The notes below the pieces were generated by a model, which worked only from the letters and a program-made list of their open reading frames with translations, made no database searches and was not told the origin of the DNA. A program made the translations under genes and the position numbers. 64,000 nt of DNA from Pseudofabraea citricarpa (lineage: Eukaryota; Ascomycota; Leotiomycetes; Helotiales; Dermateaceae): positions 992,001-1,056,000 of the forward strand of contig JAPWGK010000003.1 in assembly GCA_029641185.1 (NCBI GenBank), in the 5' to 3' direction. This document shows, in pieces, positions 10,372-22,828 of the stretch; within the stretch, counting starts at the first letter, position 1; each line of letters opens with the position of its first letter.

Positions 10372-12668
10372 ATGTCTGAAGGCGACAAATATGAAGTTCT
10401 GGAGAAGATAGGTATGTCGCATTCCTGTGCGCCTACCAAGCGCAAACTAACTTTGGATAGGACATGGCTCCTTTGGCATCATCAGAAAGGTGCGCAGAAA
10501 GCAGGATGGCCAAGTCCTTTGTCGCAAAGAAATCAACTACTTGCGCATGTCACAAAAGGAGCGAGAACAGCTTCATGCCGAATTTGCAATCCTATCATCA
10601 CTGCGACATCCCAACATTGTCGGATACTATCACAGAGAACACTTGAAGACCAGTCAGGATCTTCACTTGTATATGGAATACTGTGGCAATGGAGATCTTG
10701 GTCGGGTTATCAAGGACTTGCAGGCCAAGAAGCAGTATGCAGAGGAGGGATTCGTATGGAGTATGTTTGCACAACTGGTCACTGCTCTATACCGTTGCCA
10801 CTATGGGGTTGATCCTCCAGAAGTTGGAAGCAATGTTATGGGTTTGGGGAACTCAGCGAAACCAAGGCAACCAGCGGGTGGTGTTATGATATTACATCGT
10901 GATTTAAAACCTGAAAATGGTAAGTCACTTGGAGATCTCTGCTCCTATCTCGGCTAACCTCTACATAGTCTTCCTCGGCGAGGATAACTCCGTTAAGCTT
11001 GGTGACTTTGGTCTCTCCAAGATTATGGCGTCACACGACTTTGCTTCCACCTACGTCGGTACACCTTTTTACATGTCTCCAGAAATATGTGCAGCCGAAA
11101 GATATACGTTGAAGTCTGATATATGGTCTCTTGGATGCATCATCTATGAACTATGTGCAAGAGAACCACCATTCAATGCAAAGTCACACTTTGGACTGGT
11201 TCAAAAGATCAAGGAAGGAAAATTTGCACCCCTTCCCAGTGTATACTCTCCAGAACTCATGGCCGTCATCAAGGATTGTTTGAAAGTCAATCCAGATCGA
11301 AGACCAGATACAGCAGCGTTGTTAAATCTTCCGGTGGTCAAGTTGATGCGGAAAGAGAAGGAAGTTGTTGAGATGGGGAGAATTATCAAGAGCAAGGAAG
11401 GGGTTCTGATGCAGCGCTTGCAAGAGGCAGAAGCAAGAATACAACGACTTGATGCAGAGAAGGCTCAGATGCATCAAGAACTCGAATCCTCCATCAGACG
11501 AGAATGGGAGGTCAAAGCTCGTCTGGAAATCGACCTCATCATACAGGTTGAAACGGAGAAGCTGAGGAAGGTATTCGACAATGAAGTACAGACAAGGGTC
11601 GAGACCGAGATGAAGCGATCTGCAAGAAGTGGATCATCAGTCAAGTTCTCTTCATCCACCGAGCAGAATGATCTATCATCTGTGAGCACATGCCCTGATG
11701 GGGATTTCACCTCAACAGACCTATCAAGCTTGTCACTGGAATCGCCTGAACCGGCAAAGGCATTGAAGAAGAGTACACGAACACCTTTTGGTCGTGCTCA
11801 AACCATGTTTGTTGGCGTAGGCACCCCAATGGATATTGAAATGGGAGAGCCATCTCCAATGTGCATCTCCTCGCTTTCACTCTCACCACGCCGAAACGGA
11901 GGTACTAAAGGACCAACAACCTCAGGCCGTAATATATTTGCAGCAGCAGGATTACCAGAGCGCTGGCAACCAAATCTCATGCCGTCTGATGACGAAGATG
12001 AAGGTGAAATCCTGACACCACCATCTCCAACCCGAGTCAAGTCTTCAAAGAATCCTTTCAAGTCAAATGGTACTAGACCACCACTGTTGTCGCAAAAGAC
12101 AGCCCCAATTCAGAAGGTGAATAACAGTGCAGCTACGGTTTATAAGGCAGCAACAGCACCAACAATCCCTACCTTATCAGCTCCACCAGATCTTCGACCC
12201 CAGCCCAGTAATGGAGCACTGAGAGAACGCAGTCCTTCTCCCACCCGCCGGCTTTCCAAGATTCCATCATCCACAAATCTCATGTCACACGAGTCCATGC
12301 CAGCAACATCACCTACCCGAAAGCCCTCTGTTACTAAAAAGTCGAGCAACAATAAGAGTCAGGATAGTGACGATCTTAACAAAGTCGCCACCAAGAATAA
12401 TATGGTAATGAAGACTGTTACGAATAATGGACCCACACATCTCGCACCCAAGGGTCGAACACTTGTTGAGCTCGCACAAGCACGTGCTGGTGGTCGACAA
12501 TTAACCGACGACGAGGGAGGGCTCAACCGAAGCCCAACTGGGAAGGGTAAGGCTTTTGCGGCTCGGATGAGAGATGCAGATCGGGATGCACCTGCCATGT
12601 GGGATCCCGAGAGGGATGAGATGCCAAGTCCATTCTTGAACCGACAACGACCTGTACGACGTCTATGA
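10372..12668 (+). CDS. nimA: NIMA-family mitotic serine/threonine kinase
   Basis: Kinase that promotes entry into mitosis. Exons 10372-10411, 10461-10919, 10969-12668 encode 732 residues, close to the length of Aspergillus NIMA. The glycine loop GHGSFG (residues 14-19) is rebuilt across intron 1. The catalytic HRDLKPEN has Asp near residue 161, and DFGLSK and GTPFYMSPE follow. Before HRD lies the NIMA-type insert around DPPEVGSN. A predicted coiled coil (MQRLQEAEARIQRLDAEKAQ region) follows the kinase domain; the tail is Ser/Pro-rich with many SPTR-like sites, suiting phosphorylation-controlled turnover. Both introns are 49 nt. The start is supported by the family N-terminus DKYEVLEKIG. Confidence 0.95.
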
Positions 12669-13974
12669 TACCGACCAACCAAAAAAACATCATCGATTGA
12701 TCACACCTCTACATTGAAAATTTTCACAGGGAGAAGAAAAAAAAGAAGACAAATGGCGCAAGGGATTTGGGGATTTGGGGAAATAAGAGTAAAGAAGCTA
12801 TTATCATCATGGCCAGGATATCGTCATCGGCATTGTCAGAGCATCATCCTCTCATTTTGTTGTGTTTGTGTGTGTCTGCATCGTACATATGCTATGTCTG
12901 CATCGATCGGCGAGGTCTTGTTTTGTTTTCATTCTGGTCTTTTCCTTTCTCTGTCTGAGAGGAGAAAAGAGTTGACGAAATGAAATGAATGAATGAACGA
13001 ATGAGGGTTGTAAGGATTCGGTGAATTGGAGAACTGGAGAACTGGAGTTTTAAGGATTGAAGGATTGAGTTCGATTGAATTGAATGGGTTGGATGGATGG
13101 ATGGTGGGATGTGTCTTGGTGTATATCGGATGTCTTTGGTTTCTTGTTTGTTTTACTTTTTTGGTTGCACCCGTGCTTACGTGCGTGCGTGCGTATGCAT
13201 GTCTGTCTGTTCGTCTTTGCTGGAATTATATATGATTGGTTTGTTGGTGTAGCGAGAGCAGAGGAACAGAGGAACGGAGAGGAGACCAAGAGAAGAAAGA
13301 AAGAAAAAGACTTGGATACATCAAACGCCTGACTGTGACTACCTACTCTTCTGAAACCTTCCCTGATCCCTGTCTAGTTAGTTACTTACACTGCGAGTTC
13401 CTCAGATTTGGATTTGGATCTGGGTTTGGATATAAGATAAGAAGAGGTCTTCTATCTATCTATATGCTCGTTTCTATGTCTTTTCTTCTCCTTCTTCCTT
13501 TCCCCGTCGAGGTTTTGCAAGGATGAACCCTTGCCTTTCTTCTCCCCTTGCCTTTTCTTTCCCTTCCTAGTTTACATGGTCAATTTCTCAATTCCTCAAA
13601 AGTAGAATCCTTCTTCTTCTTCTCTTCCATTTTTACATGCACTCCTCGCCACTAGTCAAACTCCCTTAATATCAACACGCAAGCCCGAGCCAGGAGAAGT
13701 TTTAATTTTAATATTTTTTATTAGATTTCTTTTACGTGATTTTAAGATCTGCTAAGCCATGCTATGCTATGCGCGGGATGCTATGCTATGCTATTCTACG
13801 CAAGCCATGCTATATAAATATTGGTGGTATCATCAAACAGCCCCCGAGAAGAACCCCTCCCTGCCCAGAGGGTGCTCCCGTTTAAAAAAGACAAAAGACG
13901 CCTTTTTTCAATATCCCCAAAACACCACATCGCACCATCCGCTTTTCCTTTTCCGTTTCCATAGTTGTTGTACA
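12669..13974. other. Convergent intergenic region with simple-sequence tracts
   Basis: Between the ends of nimA and the transporter gene. It contains GGAT repeats (about 13090-13107), GTGCGT repeats (about 13178-13195), a TATC tract near 13450, pyrimidine-rich stretches at 13480-13630 and an ATGCT pentamer block (listed separately). No coding signal recognised. Confidence 0.6.
13757..13812. repeat. ATGCT pentamer repeat
   Basis: Two runs of the pentamer GCTAT/ATGCT separated by GCGCGGG, with a further GCCATGCTAT just after. A small microsatellite-like tract close to the transporter 3' end. No function evident. Confidence 0.7.
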
Positions 13975-16188
13975 TCACGACCGGATCTCATCAGCATGTT
14001 GATGTCTCCTCAAACAGCCCTCGCACCTACAGGGCCCCACGAAGATGGGAGACTTCGTGTGAGTGACTTCGCCCATTTGTTGCTTCAGACTCGGATTCTG
14101 CGTCGGATTCGAGTTCTGGTTTTGACATTCCTCTCGTTCTCTCCTCAGAACACACCCTTCACAAGCACACGGGACTCTTTTCCGCATGCCTTCTTCCTGT
14201 TCTTCCTCTTTCTCTGGTCCTAATAACTCACTGCTCTCATCACCGCTATGTCTGCCCTCAGCAGTGCCAAACTCGAAACTCGCATTCGTCTTGTGCCTGC
14301 GCATCCAACGACCATTATTCTGACTTGGGGATTCTTCAGAGAAGAGGTAGGGCTTTAGTTTCGCCCACCAGATCCAGTATAAAATCCCGGATCCCAGGAT
14401 TGCCAGTGCAGTGGCTGGGTATGCATAGTAAGGGAAGCGCGAGTTGCCCTTAGAGTGGGTGGGCTTGATCCAAGGTAATATGAGCAGCAAGCAATTCGAA
14501 AGCATAAATATGCATGTATAGATCTTGCGAGCGCGAAAGGGCGAGTCATATTTCTCATCTGGGTTGAGTTGGAGATAGAGTAGGCCACCCGAGATTGCTA
14601 CCGAGATGACCGAGACTGGATAACCACCGATATCGACAAGGAAGTTGTAGATCTCGCCTGGAGGTGGTACGAGAATGACGAGGATAGAGACGAGCCAATG
14701 TAGGAAGAGGCCTGGTGTAGGTGAGGCCTCGGTACCATTGCGGATCGAGGATTTCCCAGAAAAGAAATGAGGGAATGGAAGGAGTCCATCTTTACCAAGT
14801 TCTTGGTTTACGCGCGCTTGGGCAAATGACGTTGCTGCAATGTTTCCAAAGGCGCTGATGATTATAAAGCATGGCAGGATTCGCTCTCCAAGCACCTCTC
14901 CGAAGATATTACGAAAGAAGTGACCAGTTATAGTGGTTCCCGATGATTTAAAATCGCTGAGTTCAACTATAAGAAAGAGTGAAGTTGCGAAGAGGATGTA
15001 GCCTATCGAGACAAGTGATAAGGCAACTGGAGCGGCTATTTTTAATGTTGGCACAGGATTTCTGACCGAGGAAAGCACGGTATTAGCTGTACTGTAGCCT
15101 CTAAAGCAGTAAAGCACTTTCAGAAGGGCAGTGGCATAGTCGTAAGGTTGGGTAGATGACCCTGCGAATATATTTGAAAAGTTTCGTTGCGCCGTGGACC
15201 CCATATTGTGTAACTCATTAGATGTTGCTAAGCGACGGCTATTGAGAATCGGTGCAGTAACGCTAGTCGTCGAACCGATACCAAGAGCTGCACCAGCTAC
15301 ACCAGAGAGGATTACAATGGCAAGGATGAGCATCTTGCCTACTCCGAGGACATTGATGATGCGCAGTCCTGTGCGAGGACAGTGTTTATGGATGAAGCAG
15401 AGAAAGGTGATGACGCCGACTGCTACAACTCTTACGTTCCACCGATTGATCTCAACCCCGAGAGCATACATGACATAATTGCCAAGAACGATTGCGTTTG
15501 GTGCGCTGAATCCGAGGAGAATAACGTATGACAGAAACATACAGGTCGAAAGCATGTAGGGCTTTTTGAAGATACGTTCCAAGTAGACACGTTCTCCTCC
15601 ACTCCTGGGCATGGCTGTCCCTAGATCCAGGTACACGGCTAGACCGCAGAATGACAATAAAGCACCTAGTACCCACATCAAGAGTGCCATCCCAACGGAC
15701 CCGACTGAGACGTAGATGGAAGCCGGTATCGAATAAATGCCGACGCCGACCGTTTTGCCAAGAATTAAGGATATCGCAGAGCAGGTACCCAGTTTGCTAG
15801 AAGCATTCTTCTGTGTGGGGTAAGAAGGCGTTGCTGGTAGGAAGATGGCGTCTTCTGTAGGTGAAGACACGAGTGTGATGCTTGAGCCTGAGCTCCTCCG
15901 GTCATTCTTGTCTTCCACATATTCTGATTGCCCATGGTGCTCCTTCGTTGTCACCGAAAGTGCTCGTGGAGTTCGTATATATGCTGCATTGCTGTAGACA
16001 GAGTATCTGGCTGACTCTGTGTCAACATAGAGTCCATTCGGTCGTCGGGCATCTAATCTTGACGGGCGCCGTGGTGTGCGTGGTGTTACGGGCGAACGGC
16101 AACTGAGCTCGAAATTGTTGCTTAACGGAGACGCGGCTGTTGATATTGCGCCACCGATGAACGACCGCGCTGATTTAGGACCACTCAT
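13975..16188 (-). CDS. Amino-acid permease, high-affinity methionine permease (MUP)-like
   Basis: APC-superfamily (L-type) transporter, 737 residues in one exon, expected to carry methionine or related amino acids across the plasma membrane. A cytosolic Ser/Thr/Arg-rich N-terminus of about 130 residues precedes helix 1, whose unwound-helix motif GKTVGVGIYSIPASI is characteristic of the group. About twelve membrane segments follow, including YCFRGYSTANTVLSSVRNP and the NIAATSFAQARVNQELGKDG region. After the last helix an acidic cytosolic tail carries PCACEGCVLRR (residues about 673-683) and PCRCEGCLRR (about 719-728), two copies of a Cys-x-Cys-x-x-Cys motif 46 residues apart. The family is clear; methionine as substrate is inferred from MUP likeness. 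Confidence 0.88.
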   Translation of the reverse strand: MSGPKSARSFIGGAISTAASPLSNNFELSCRSPVTPRTPRRPSRLDARRPNGLYVDTESARYSVYSNAAYIRTPRALSVTTKEHHGQSEYVEDKNDRRSSGSSITLVSSPTEDAIFLPATPSYPTQKNASSKLGTCSAISLILGKTVGVGIYSIPASIYVSVGSVGMALLMWVLGALLSFCGLAVYLDLGTAMPRSGGERVYLERIFKKPYMLSTCMFLSYVILLGFSAPNAIVLGNYVMYALGVEINRWNVRVVAVGVITFLCFIHKHCPRTGLRIINVLGVGKMLILAIVILSGVAGAALGIGSTTSVTAPILNSRRLATSNELHNMGSTAQRNFSNIFAGSSTQPYDYATALLKVLYCFRGYSTANTVLSSVRNPVPTLKIAAPVALSLVSIGYILFATSLFLIVELSDFKSSGTTITGHFFRNIFGEVLGERILPCFIIISAFGNIAATSFAQARVNQELGKDGLLPFPHFFSGKSSIRNGTEASPTPGLFLHWLVSILVILVPPPGEIYNFLVDIGGYPVSVISVAISGGLLYLQLNPDEKYDSPFRARKIYTCIFMLSNCLLLILPWIKPTHSKGNSRFPYYAYPATALAILGSGILYWIWWAKLKPYLFSEESPSQNNGRWMRRHKTNASFEFGTAEGRHSGDESSELLGPEKEEEQEEGMRKRVPCACEGCVLRREREECQNQNSNPTQNPSLKQQMGEVTHTKSPIFVGPCRCEGCLRRHQHADEIRS

Positions 16189-19100
16189 CTAGGGCACTCG
16201 AGACAAATTGAGGCGATTGGGAGTCGCAAATACAATAGCTCATTGGATGATCGGATGTTAATTGAGAAGCGAGTCTAGGCACGCATCAACTCAATGCGAC
16301 AGTCGCTTGCCTCTCCTTGGATCAATGGCGCAAGCTGAGAAGAACGAGGAGGTGAAAATGGGGTCAAAATGGTGCGATTGCAGGAGGCAACGAGTAGATA
16401 TGAGAAGATTCTTGACGTGCGCCTGAAACGACATAGGCGATGATGGAGAGAGCCTGGAGGGCTAGTTGAGCCGATCAGCATAAGATGGAGCCGTTGCCCA
16501 TGGACTCCCAACTGTCACTAGACATGTCTGCTTCCTTCCTCGAACACGGAACTGACCAATTCCTGCCTAAAGACTGGGTGGGATGTCTCCATCTGTGCCC
16601 TGTGGTACCTGCAGATGTCGGTCAAGGTTGCTCATTCGAGCGCGACGCAGTAGAAGCAATGCCGTGAAACTAAGCTTCAGCCGGAAGAGAGAAATCCAGG
16701 GAGATCCTCGACACGACAGCCTCCAGAAGCTCACGGGAAAGTAAGTTTAGCCTCTGCTATGTTGACATCCACGTTGCGCGATGCTTGATCTACAGAGCCC
16801 AGACAAGTCAATGTCAGAGCTTGAAACGATCCGAAAGTAACCTCAAACAATTGGAGGCAAAGCGAGTCCAACCCCTTGGCACGTGCAGCTATGTGTCGTC
16901 CAATGCTTCCAGATATCGCGCATTTCCGCCAGTCTGGAGAGCAAGAAAAGCCGATCAAGGGTTCCAAAACTTGGCATCCCATATGCGACCTGGTTCATGC
17001 AACAAAGACCGGCAAAGGATGCAGGTTCAGGATCATTGACGACGGCACGTCGATATCCCATCCATCACCAAGACAATGATCTCAGGAGACGAGGTGGATC
17101 ATCGAAGACACGCAAAGCTTGATCTCCAGTTTAAGGGATTCATCCTCACTGATCTTCCTGGGCGACGCCGCGTCTTGCTGGAACGAAGATCCCAACCGCG
17201 ACTGAGCGTTGTTGTTTCAAGCGAAGATGTGGATATGTCTCTGGGTGAAGAGAACTGATAACGTGACCTTGGTTGCATCCTACGATCAGAAAGGGTGTAA
17301 AACTGTGAACCTTCTGTGCATGTGCCTTTGAGGTGGATTGCTCTTAGGTTAGGATCGACTATCACCAAGACAATGATGTCGACGATACTCCGTACGAGGA
17401 TACATAAGAGACACGGGCGACTGGCAACTTGGCTTGAAGCGGCACAAGCCGCAGAAGCAGCCCCTCTAGCACGTAACCACGAGCTGATCAGAGCCTCACG
17501 GCACGGAGGAGCCACCGATCTGCCAATGACGAAACGTGCGTGTTTAGTTGAATTATGGGGATGCAGTCCATCTTTTTCTTTCTATAAATGGCATCATCAA
17601 TTCTTCACCAACATTGCTCTGGACACAGTCGTCAGAAATATCTAGTTGAGCAGAAGCCAAAGAAATGTTGCCGAGACATTGCGCTTGATTTGCGGAGTCC
17701 AAATTGACGATTGAAAAACCAAAGTAACTATGCCGTGCCGTGTTATCGATAGTCTTGATGATTAGGGAGTACCTGTACGGAGTACGTTCAAGTAAAAAGA
17801 ATGGTGGGGTAAAAATCCACCGCTAGTGAAGATTGAAATCTCGATGCTTCACGCATATTCGGGGTTGGCATGGAAATTTCAACCGTAGGTACGCAGGCAG
17901 GCCTCAGACCGCCTCAACGCAGTTCGAGACCAGAATTACCTGTCCATATCGACGACATCATCAAAGGAGAGTTGGGCGCCGTCTCCAGGCTAGTATTTTC
18001 AAGTAGCTTCGGGTCCTGATGCCACCGCACATTTATTGGCCTCTGCTAAATATTGGTGGATGAGCCAACATAAGGTTAAGGCTTGAGGTCTTCATGGTGG
18101 CGACGTATGATAGGCTGAAGGGGAGATAATGCAACGTCTTGCGGGCAGCTTTCAGCTTTGGAGGTCAAGTGCGGACTGTGGAGTTCGAGATGGAGACTCC
18201 ATGACTAAAGAGGTTGGTTGATCTTTGCGGGAAAGGATGCAATTCTAGACAATGTTCCAACCTTGCCATTTCTCGATGTGGTTGATATTCATGCCTCACC
18301 AGCCTCCTTCCATCAAATGCTATGGGGACGACTCGCGAGTCGCGAGCGGTGCCATATGATCCATATCTCGTCTTCGGGAACGTCGGGTATCGATCATCCA
18401 TGCATCCACCCCCATCGCGGGTACTTTTGATGTGTGGCTGGTGAATACTACTCTCGACAGCCAAGTCGCGTGGGAGTTCCTGTTTTCAGCGTCGTAAATT
18501 CCTCAGGTCTAGATTAAAAAATGCAGGCTGTCTTTGCTGCGGAAGCGCCCAATTTCTGGGTTGGCCGGGGGGCTGCGGGCTCGGCGCTGCTAGGGCATTT
18601 CTCCTGCCAAAATGGACAGCGCTGGACAGGGACAATAGAGTCAATTGACATCTAGACACTTGATTTGGCCATCGTTACCGTATGCTCCAGTCCGGCGGCC
18701 CGACGTACGAAGCGGTTGCTTTCTTCTGCTGTGGCGATGGCTCTGTCGACTGGTTAGCGTGCCATACAGACAGGACGTCTCTGTTTGCGATGATGGTGCT
18801 CGTATGATTGCTGAGGTGGCCTTGGTGGCTAGTACCAAGAGGAATGGTCTTGCAGCAAGATGCTCATACTTGATTACCTACCCTGGTGGGCTTTGCGCGC
18901 ATCTTACCTCGTCCTCGTATCGCGCATCGCTCTCGGAGTTTTGTAGCTTTCCATCGCAGTACCGTGGGTCGGGATCGGATCTGAGAGGGATTTTTTTCTT
19001 CTTTTCTGGCGCGTGCTGGGGGATGTTGTGCTGGCAGCAGTAATTGATGTGCTGTGCTGTGTTGTGCTATGCGGTATGCTCCAAGTGCCTGCATTAGCTT

Positions 19101-20073
19101 GTACTGCATAGCGGTGAGATTGCAAATTCACGAGTCAATAATTTCTGGTGATGCGGGTGATGTGGTGGTTGATGGTGAAGGTGGTGTGGGTGGTGTGGTC
19201 GGAGGTGTGGCTGACACCAATGACGATGAAGAAGCTACGGGTTCCCCTGCGATGCTAAATAATCCTGCTTCCAGCGTGTAGCTCCTGCCAAGTTGCGCCA
19301 GCTTTCCAAGTGCCAGACAGACTGACTGAGAACAAAGGAAAACATGCGGTCCACTCACTCAATCCTGGATCCCACAATTTTCGCATCCCTCCTACCCAGT
19401 CCCTTCTTGCTAATCACTTATCTCCAAACTACTCCACCTTCGTTTATATTTCACACTGTACCTACCAACTACCAACTACCTACCACCTACCACCTACCAC
19501 CTACACCCACTACAGTACCTACCCTACCCTACACCTACCCTACCCTACTCCAACACCAGCTTAATCGCTGATCTCCAGCGCACGTACTCCGTACTTACTG
19601 TACTGTAAAATCCCCTGGGAAAAAGAATGTCCGCTAAGCGTCATACCTCGATTGCGCTCCCGCTACGATAATTTGTAGTAGCTCCCCATTCCTCACCAAA
19701 CCAACCCCAAATTGCTGCTCTCAACACCCCTCCTCTAGATTCTTCTCGTCGCTGTGGACCGAGTCGATTCGTCTTGCGTCGTGCCAATATCGACTATTAG
19801 GAAGTGCGACGGGTTTGAAAACAACGACGACGCCACGAATCTTGATACATCTGGCGCTTGATCTGCTGGACTCTCCGAGGTGGTTGGACCAAGTACGCCA
19901 AACATCACGATACCACTACTACCCCGAACTTTCACCACCCTCCACCCTCCGCCTTTCAACCTCCAACCTCCAACCTCCAACCCCGAAGGTGCCTCACACC
20001 CATCCAGACATATTGGGACCTTTCCCACACCCTGCTCTTCACCCCGACCTCACTTGACCCTTCATACTTCGAC
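16189..20073. other. 3.9-kb divergent gene-free region
   Basis: Separates the transporter (minus) from the FLC/TRP gene (plus). Base composition is balanced, not AT-degenerate, and ORFs on both strands stay under about 140 codons without family resemblance or plausible splice joins. Possible contents are long leaders, small upstream ORFs (for example 16485-16667, beginning MEPLPMDSQ), or a non-coding RNA; none can be shown from sequence alone. Confidence 0.5.
19460..19555. repeat. ACCT/ACC-rich simple repeat
   Basis: Degenerate CTACC(A)ACTACC / CTACCACCTACC units over about 95 bp, strongly purine/pyrimidine-biased, roughly 520 bp upstream of the FLC/TRP start codon. Confidence 0.8.
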
Positions 20074-22828
20074 ATGGCGCGCTTTCCTTTCTTATCCGCA
20101 TCGGCATGGTCCACGGCGTTTGTTTCTCTCTTGGCTCTATCTAATACCCTAATACCGGCTGTCCAGGCTCAGGATGATGAACCAGCGACCGTGAGAGGCA
20201 CAGATGCAAATGGGGTGACCCGAACACTGCTGGATAGCAGATATCCAGCCTTGTACACAGGCGACTTTGGCGACTGCATGGGAGGACAGAGCTTACTTAA
20301 TGTCACTGCCTTCGATGCCGCCTACTATGCCGACAACATGACAGTATTGTTCCATCTGGCCGGCTCCACCAGTCTGAGAAACGAGAGTATTATGTGTAAG
20401 TTAGGCAAGCTTCCATCAATTGATATTGCGCGCTAACGGTATGCCAGTATACATTAGTGTACAAGCATATGGAGAAGATCGATTTGACCTGACGTTCAAT
20501 CCTTGCTCTGCCAACATTGCCAGCTTGTGTCCGTTGAACAACACTATACCCATTCGTGCGGAAGCCATCATTCCCGTCTCTGCAAGCGATGTATCGGGCA
20601 TCATCAGTATTGCTCTCAGCATTCCGGACTTTGAAGGATCAGCCCAGTTGCGAATCTTTGCCAACTCAACACAGACTCAGATAGGATGTTTCGAAGCTGT
20701 TATGAAGAACGGTGCTACGTTCTCTCATCCTGCCGCAGTCAGCTCTGCCTTGGGTGCATTTACTATAATTGCCCTCTTGGCATCGTTCGCCACAGTGATC
20801 TATGGGTCCAGTGTACCTGAAATTCGTACTCATTATGCACACTCACTTTCAGTGCTGGTGGTCTTCGAGGTGTTCCAGTCAATCTTCTTCTCCGGAGCCT
20901 TGTCCTTGAATTGGCCAAGCGTTTGTGCCGCTTTCTGGAGTAACTTTGCTTGGTCTGCTGGCATGATCTACTCGCCAAGCATGATTAAGTCGGCAAATGA
21001 CTTCATTGGAGTCAACGGAAACTCAAGTCAGGTCGGGGGCGCAGGTTCTACAGCTCTGAACAATAACGGTGGCCTTCAGCAACAGATATACGGCCGCTCA
21101 CTACAAGGACTTTCTTCTCGTGCTATCGCGTCAGTTGAGAGAGGCAATGAGGTCGCAAGCAGAATATTCGGACGGGCTGAAAACAACACACTTTCAAAGT
21201 CTTATGAATGGGCAGGAAATCCCGTCGATCCCGGAATCCTGGTTCCTGGCAACTGGTCTGGCTTTGCGGGTGAACTATCGGTGATCAACATCCCAGCTGC
21301 GGATGCTTTCTTAGTTGGCTTGCTATGGTTCATCATACTCGTCGTCATTCTTGTCGGAGCAACTGTGCTGTTCAAATGGTCCTTGGAACTACTGAGCGCT
21401 ATCAACCTGGTTAAGAAGGATCGCTTTGATATCTTCAGAAGCCATTGGCTGGGTTTCACAGGTTTGATCGTACTCCGATCTATCTTCATTGCTTTCTTCA
21501 TGATGATGACATTGACCCTTTTCCAATTCTCCTTTGGAGGAAACAGTGGTATCATGGCTGTCGCATCAATCATCTTTCTGATCTTCTTTGCCGGAATTTT
21601 GGGTCTAGCTTTTTTTGCATGTTTTGTTAGACTTCGCCTAGGGAGGTATGAATCCTCTCCAAGCCGAATCCACCTCCAGCGCAAGAAGGGGCTTTTCCCC
21701 AGATGGACAACTGTCCCCGAAGGCGAGACGCAAGAATCCGGTGCAGCTACGGGCAAGACCTCATTACCATTTTTCCGAGTACGATTCGTGGACAACAACA
21801 AGGAGAGACTGAGCGTTCACGAGGATCCCGAATTTAACAAGAAGTTTGGCTGGCTGTCCGCTCGATTTCGCCGCACCAGATGGTGGTTCTTTGCCTTCTG
21901 GGTTGTCTATCAGTTTGTGAGAGCTTGCTTTATTGGTGGTGCCCGCGCAAACCCTAGTATTCAAGTCTACGGCATTTTCGTTGTCGAGATTATAGCCTTT
22001 ATTGCTATCGTATGGATGAACCCGTTCGAGGGCCGTCGAAATACAGCTTTGGCTGTATGGATGCTTGGTATCAGTAAAGTTGCTACCGCTGGATTGTCTA
22101 TTGCTTTCCTACCTCAACACAAAGTCGCACGTATTCCTACGACTGTGATTGGAGTCATCATTATTGTCATTCAAGGTTTCTTGACCATTGGCGTTCTGAT
22201 CCTTATCGTCCTAGGAGCTATATCAACATACATGTCTTTGACCCGCAACAGAGATGAGTTCAGACCTCACAATATGGAGGGCATTCGAGCCAAATACTTT
22301 GTCCATCTGGAGAAAAAAGCAGCTGATCTTCCTCCTCCACCTACACCAGAGCCAGAAGAGCCGAAGGAGCCATATTTCAGTGTCAATGCTGTTCGACGTG
22401 CCCCAAAGATCGAGGACGAGGATGTTGAAGACGTTGTTCATGATATGGGTACGGGAAATCCAGCTGGCCAATCTACATTTTCACTTGGAAATCGTACTAG
22501 AGCCAATAGCATGGCCAACAGCATGCGAAGCAATCACTCTACTGTTCCATACGGTGCAAGAGTTCATCGAGCAAGCTGGAGTTCTCGTGATTTCACCAAC
22601 TGGCAACAGCAAGAGATGGGAGGTACACCACATGATTCTCCATCTAGAACACCATCACGTAACATAAGTGGACACAACACGGCCAACAACTCAGTATCAA
22701 TGACGGGTGCCTCAACTTTACCATTTGTCCGGCCTTCCGCTTCTCATAGCAGTTTGCGACCAGCCACACCAACAAGGGAGCAACAGAGAGCTTTCGCAAA
22801 CCAACGCGTAGCTAACAGCAGCGAATAG
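20074..22828 (+). CDS. TRP-like / flavin carrier (FLC) family membrane protein
   Basis: Fungal ML-domain plus TRP-like channel protein, linked in yeast to FAD transport into the ER and in Neurospora (spray) to calcium handling. Exons 20074-20395 and 20448-22828, 900 residues. A hydrophobic signal peptide ends near AVQAQDD (residue about 35). The lumenal ML-like domain has several Asn glycosylation sites and cysteines (DCMGG, FNPCSANIASLCPL). From about residue 230 on there are roughly nine to ten membrane helices, including TVIYGSSVPEIR and the WWFFAFWVVYQFVRACFIG segment. The cytosolic tail after ISTYMSLTRNRDEF is Pro/Ser-rich and carries many SRTPSR-like sites. The 52-nt intron has a GTAAGT donor and GCTAAC branch. 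Family is firm; exact function is not settled even for characterised members. Confidence 0.9.

Noticed and set aside
17099..17515. 138-codon minus-strand ORF in the 16-20 kb gap
   Set aside because: Arg/Ser-rich with no domain-like pattern, overlapping other chance ORFs on both strands.
18645..19043. 132-codon plus-strand ORF in the 16-20 kb gap
   Set aside because: No motif, no splice support and irregular composition; likely chance.
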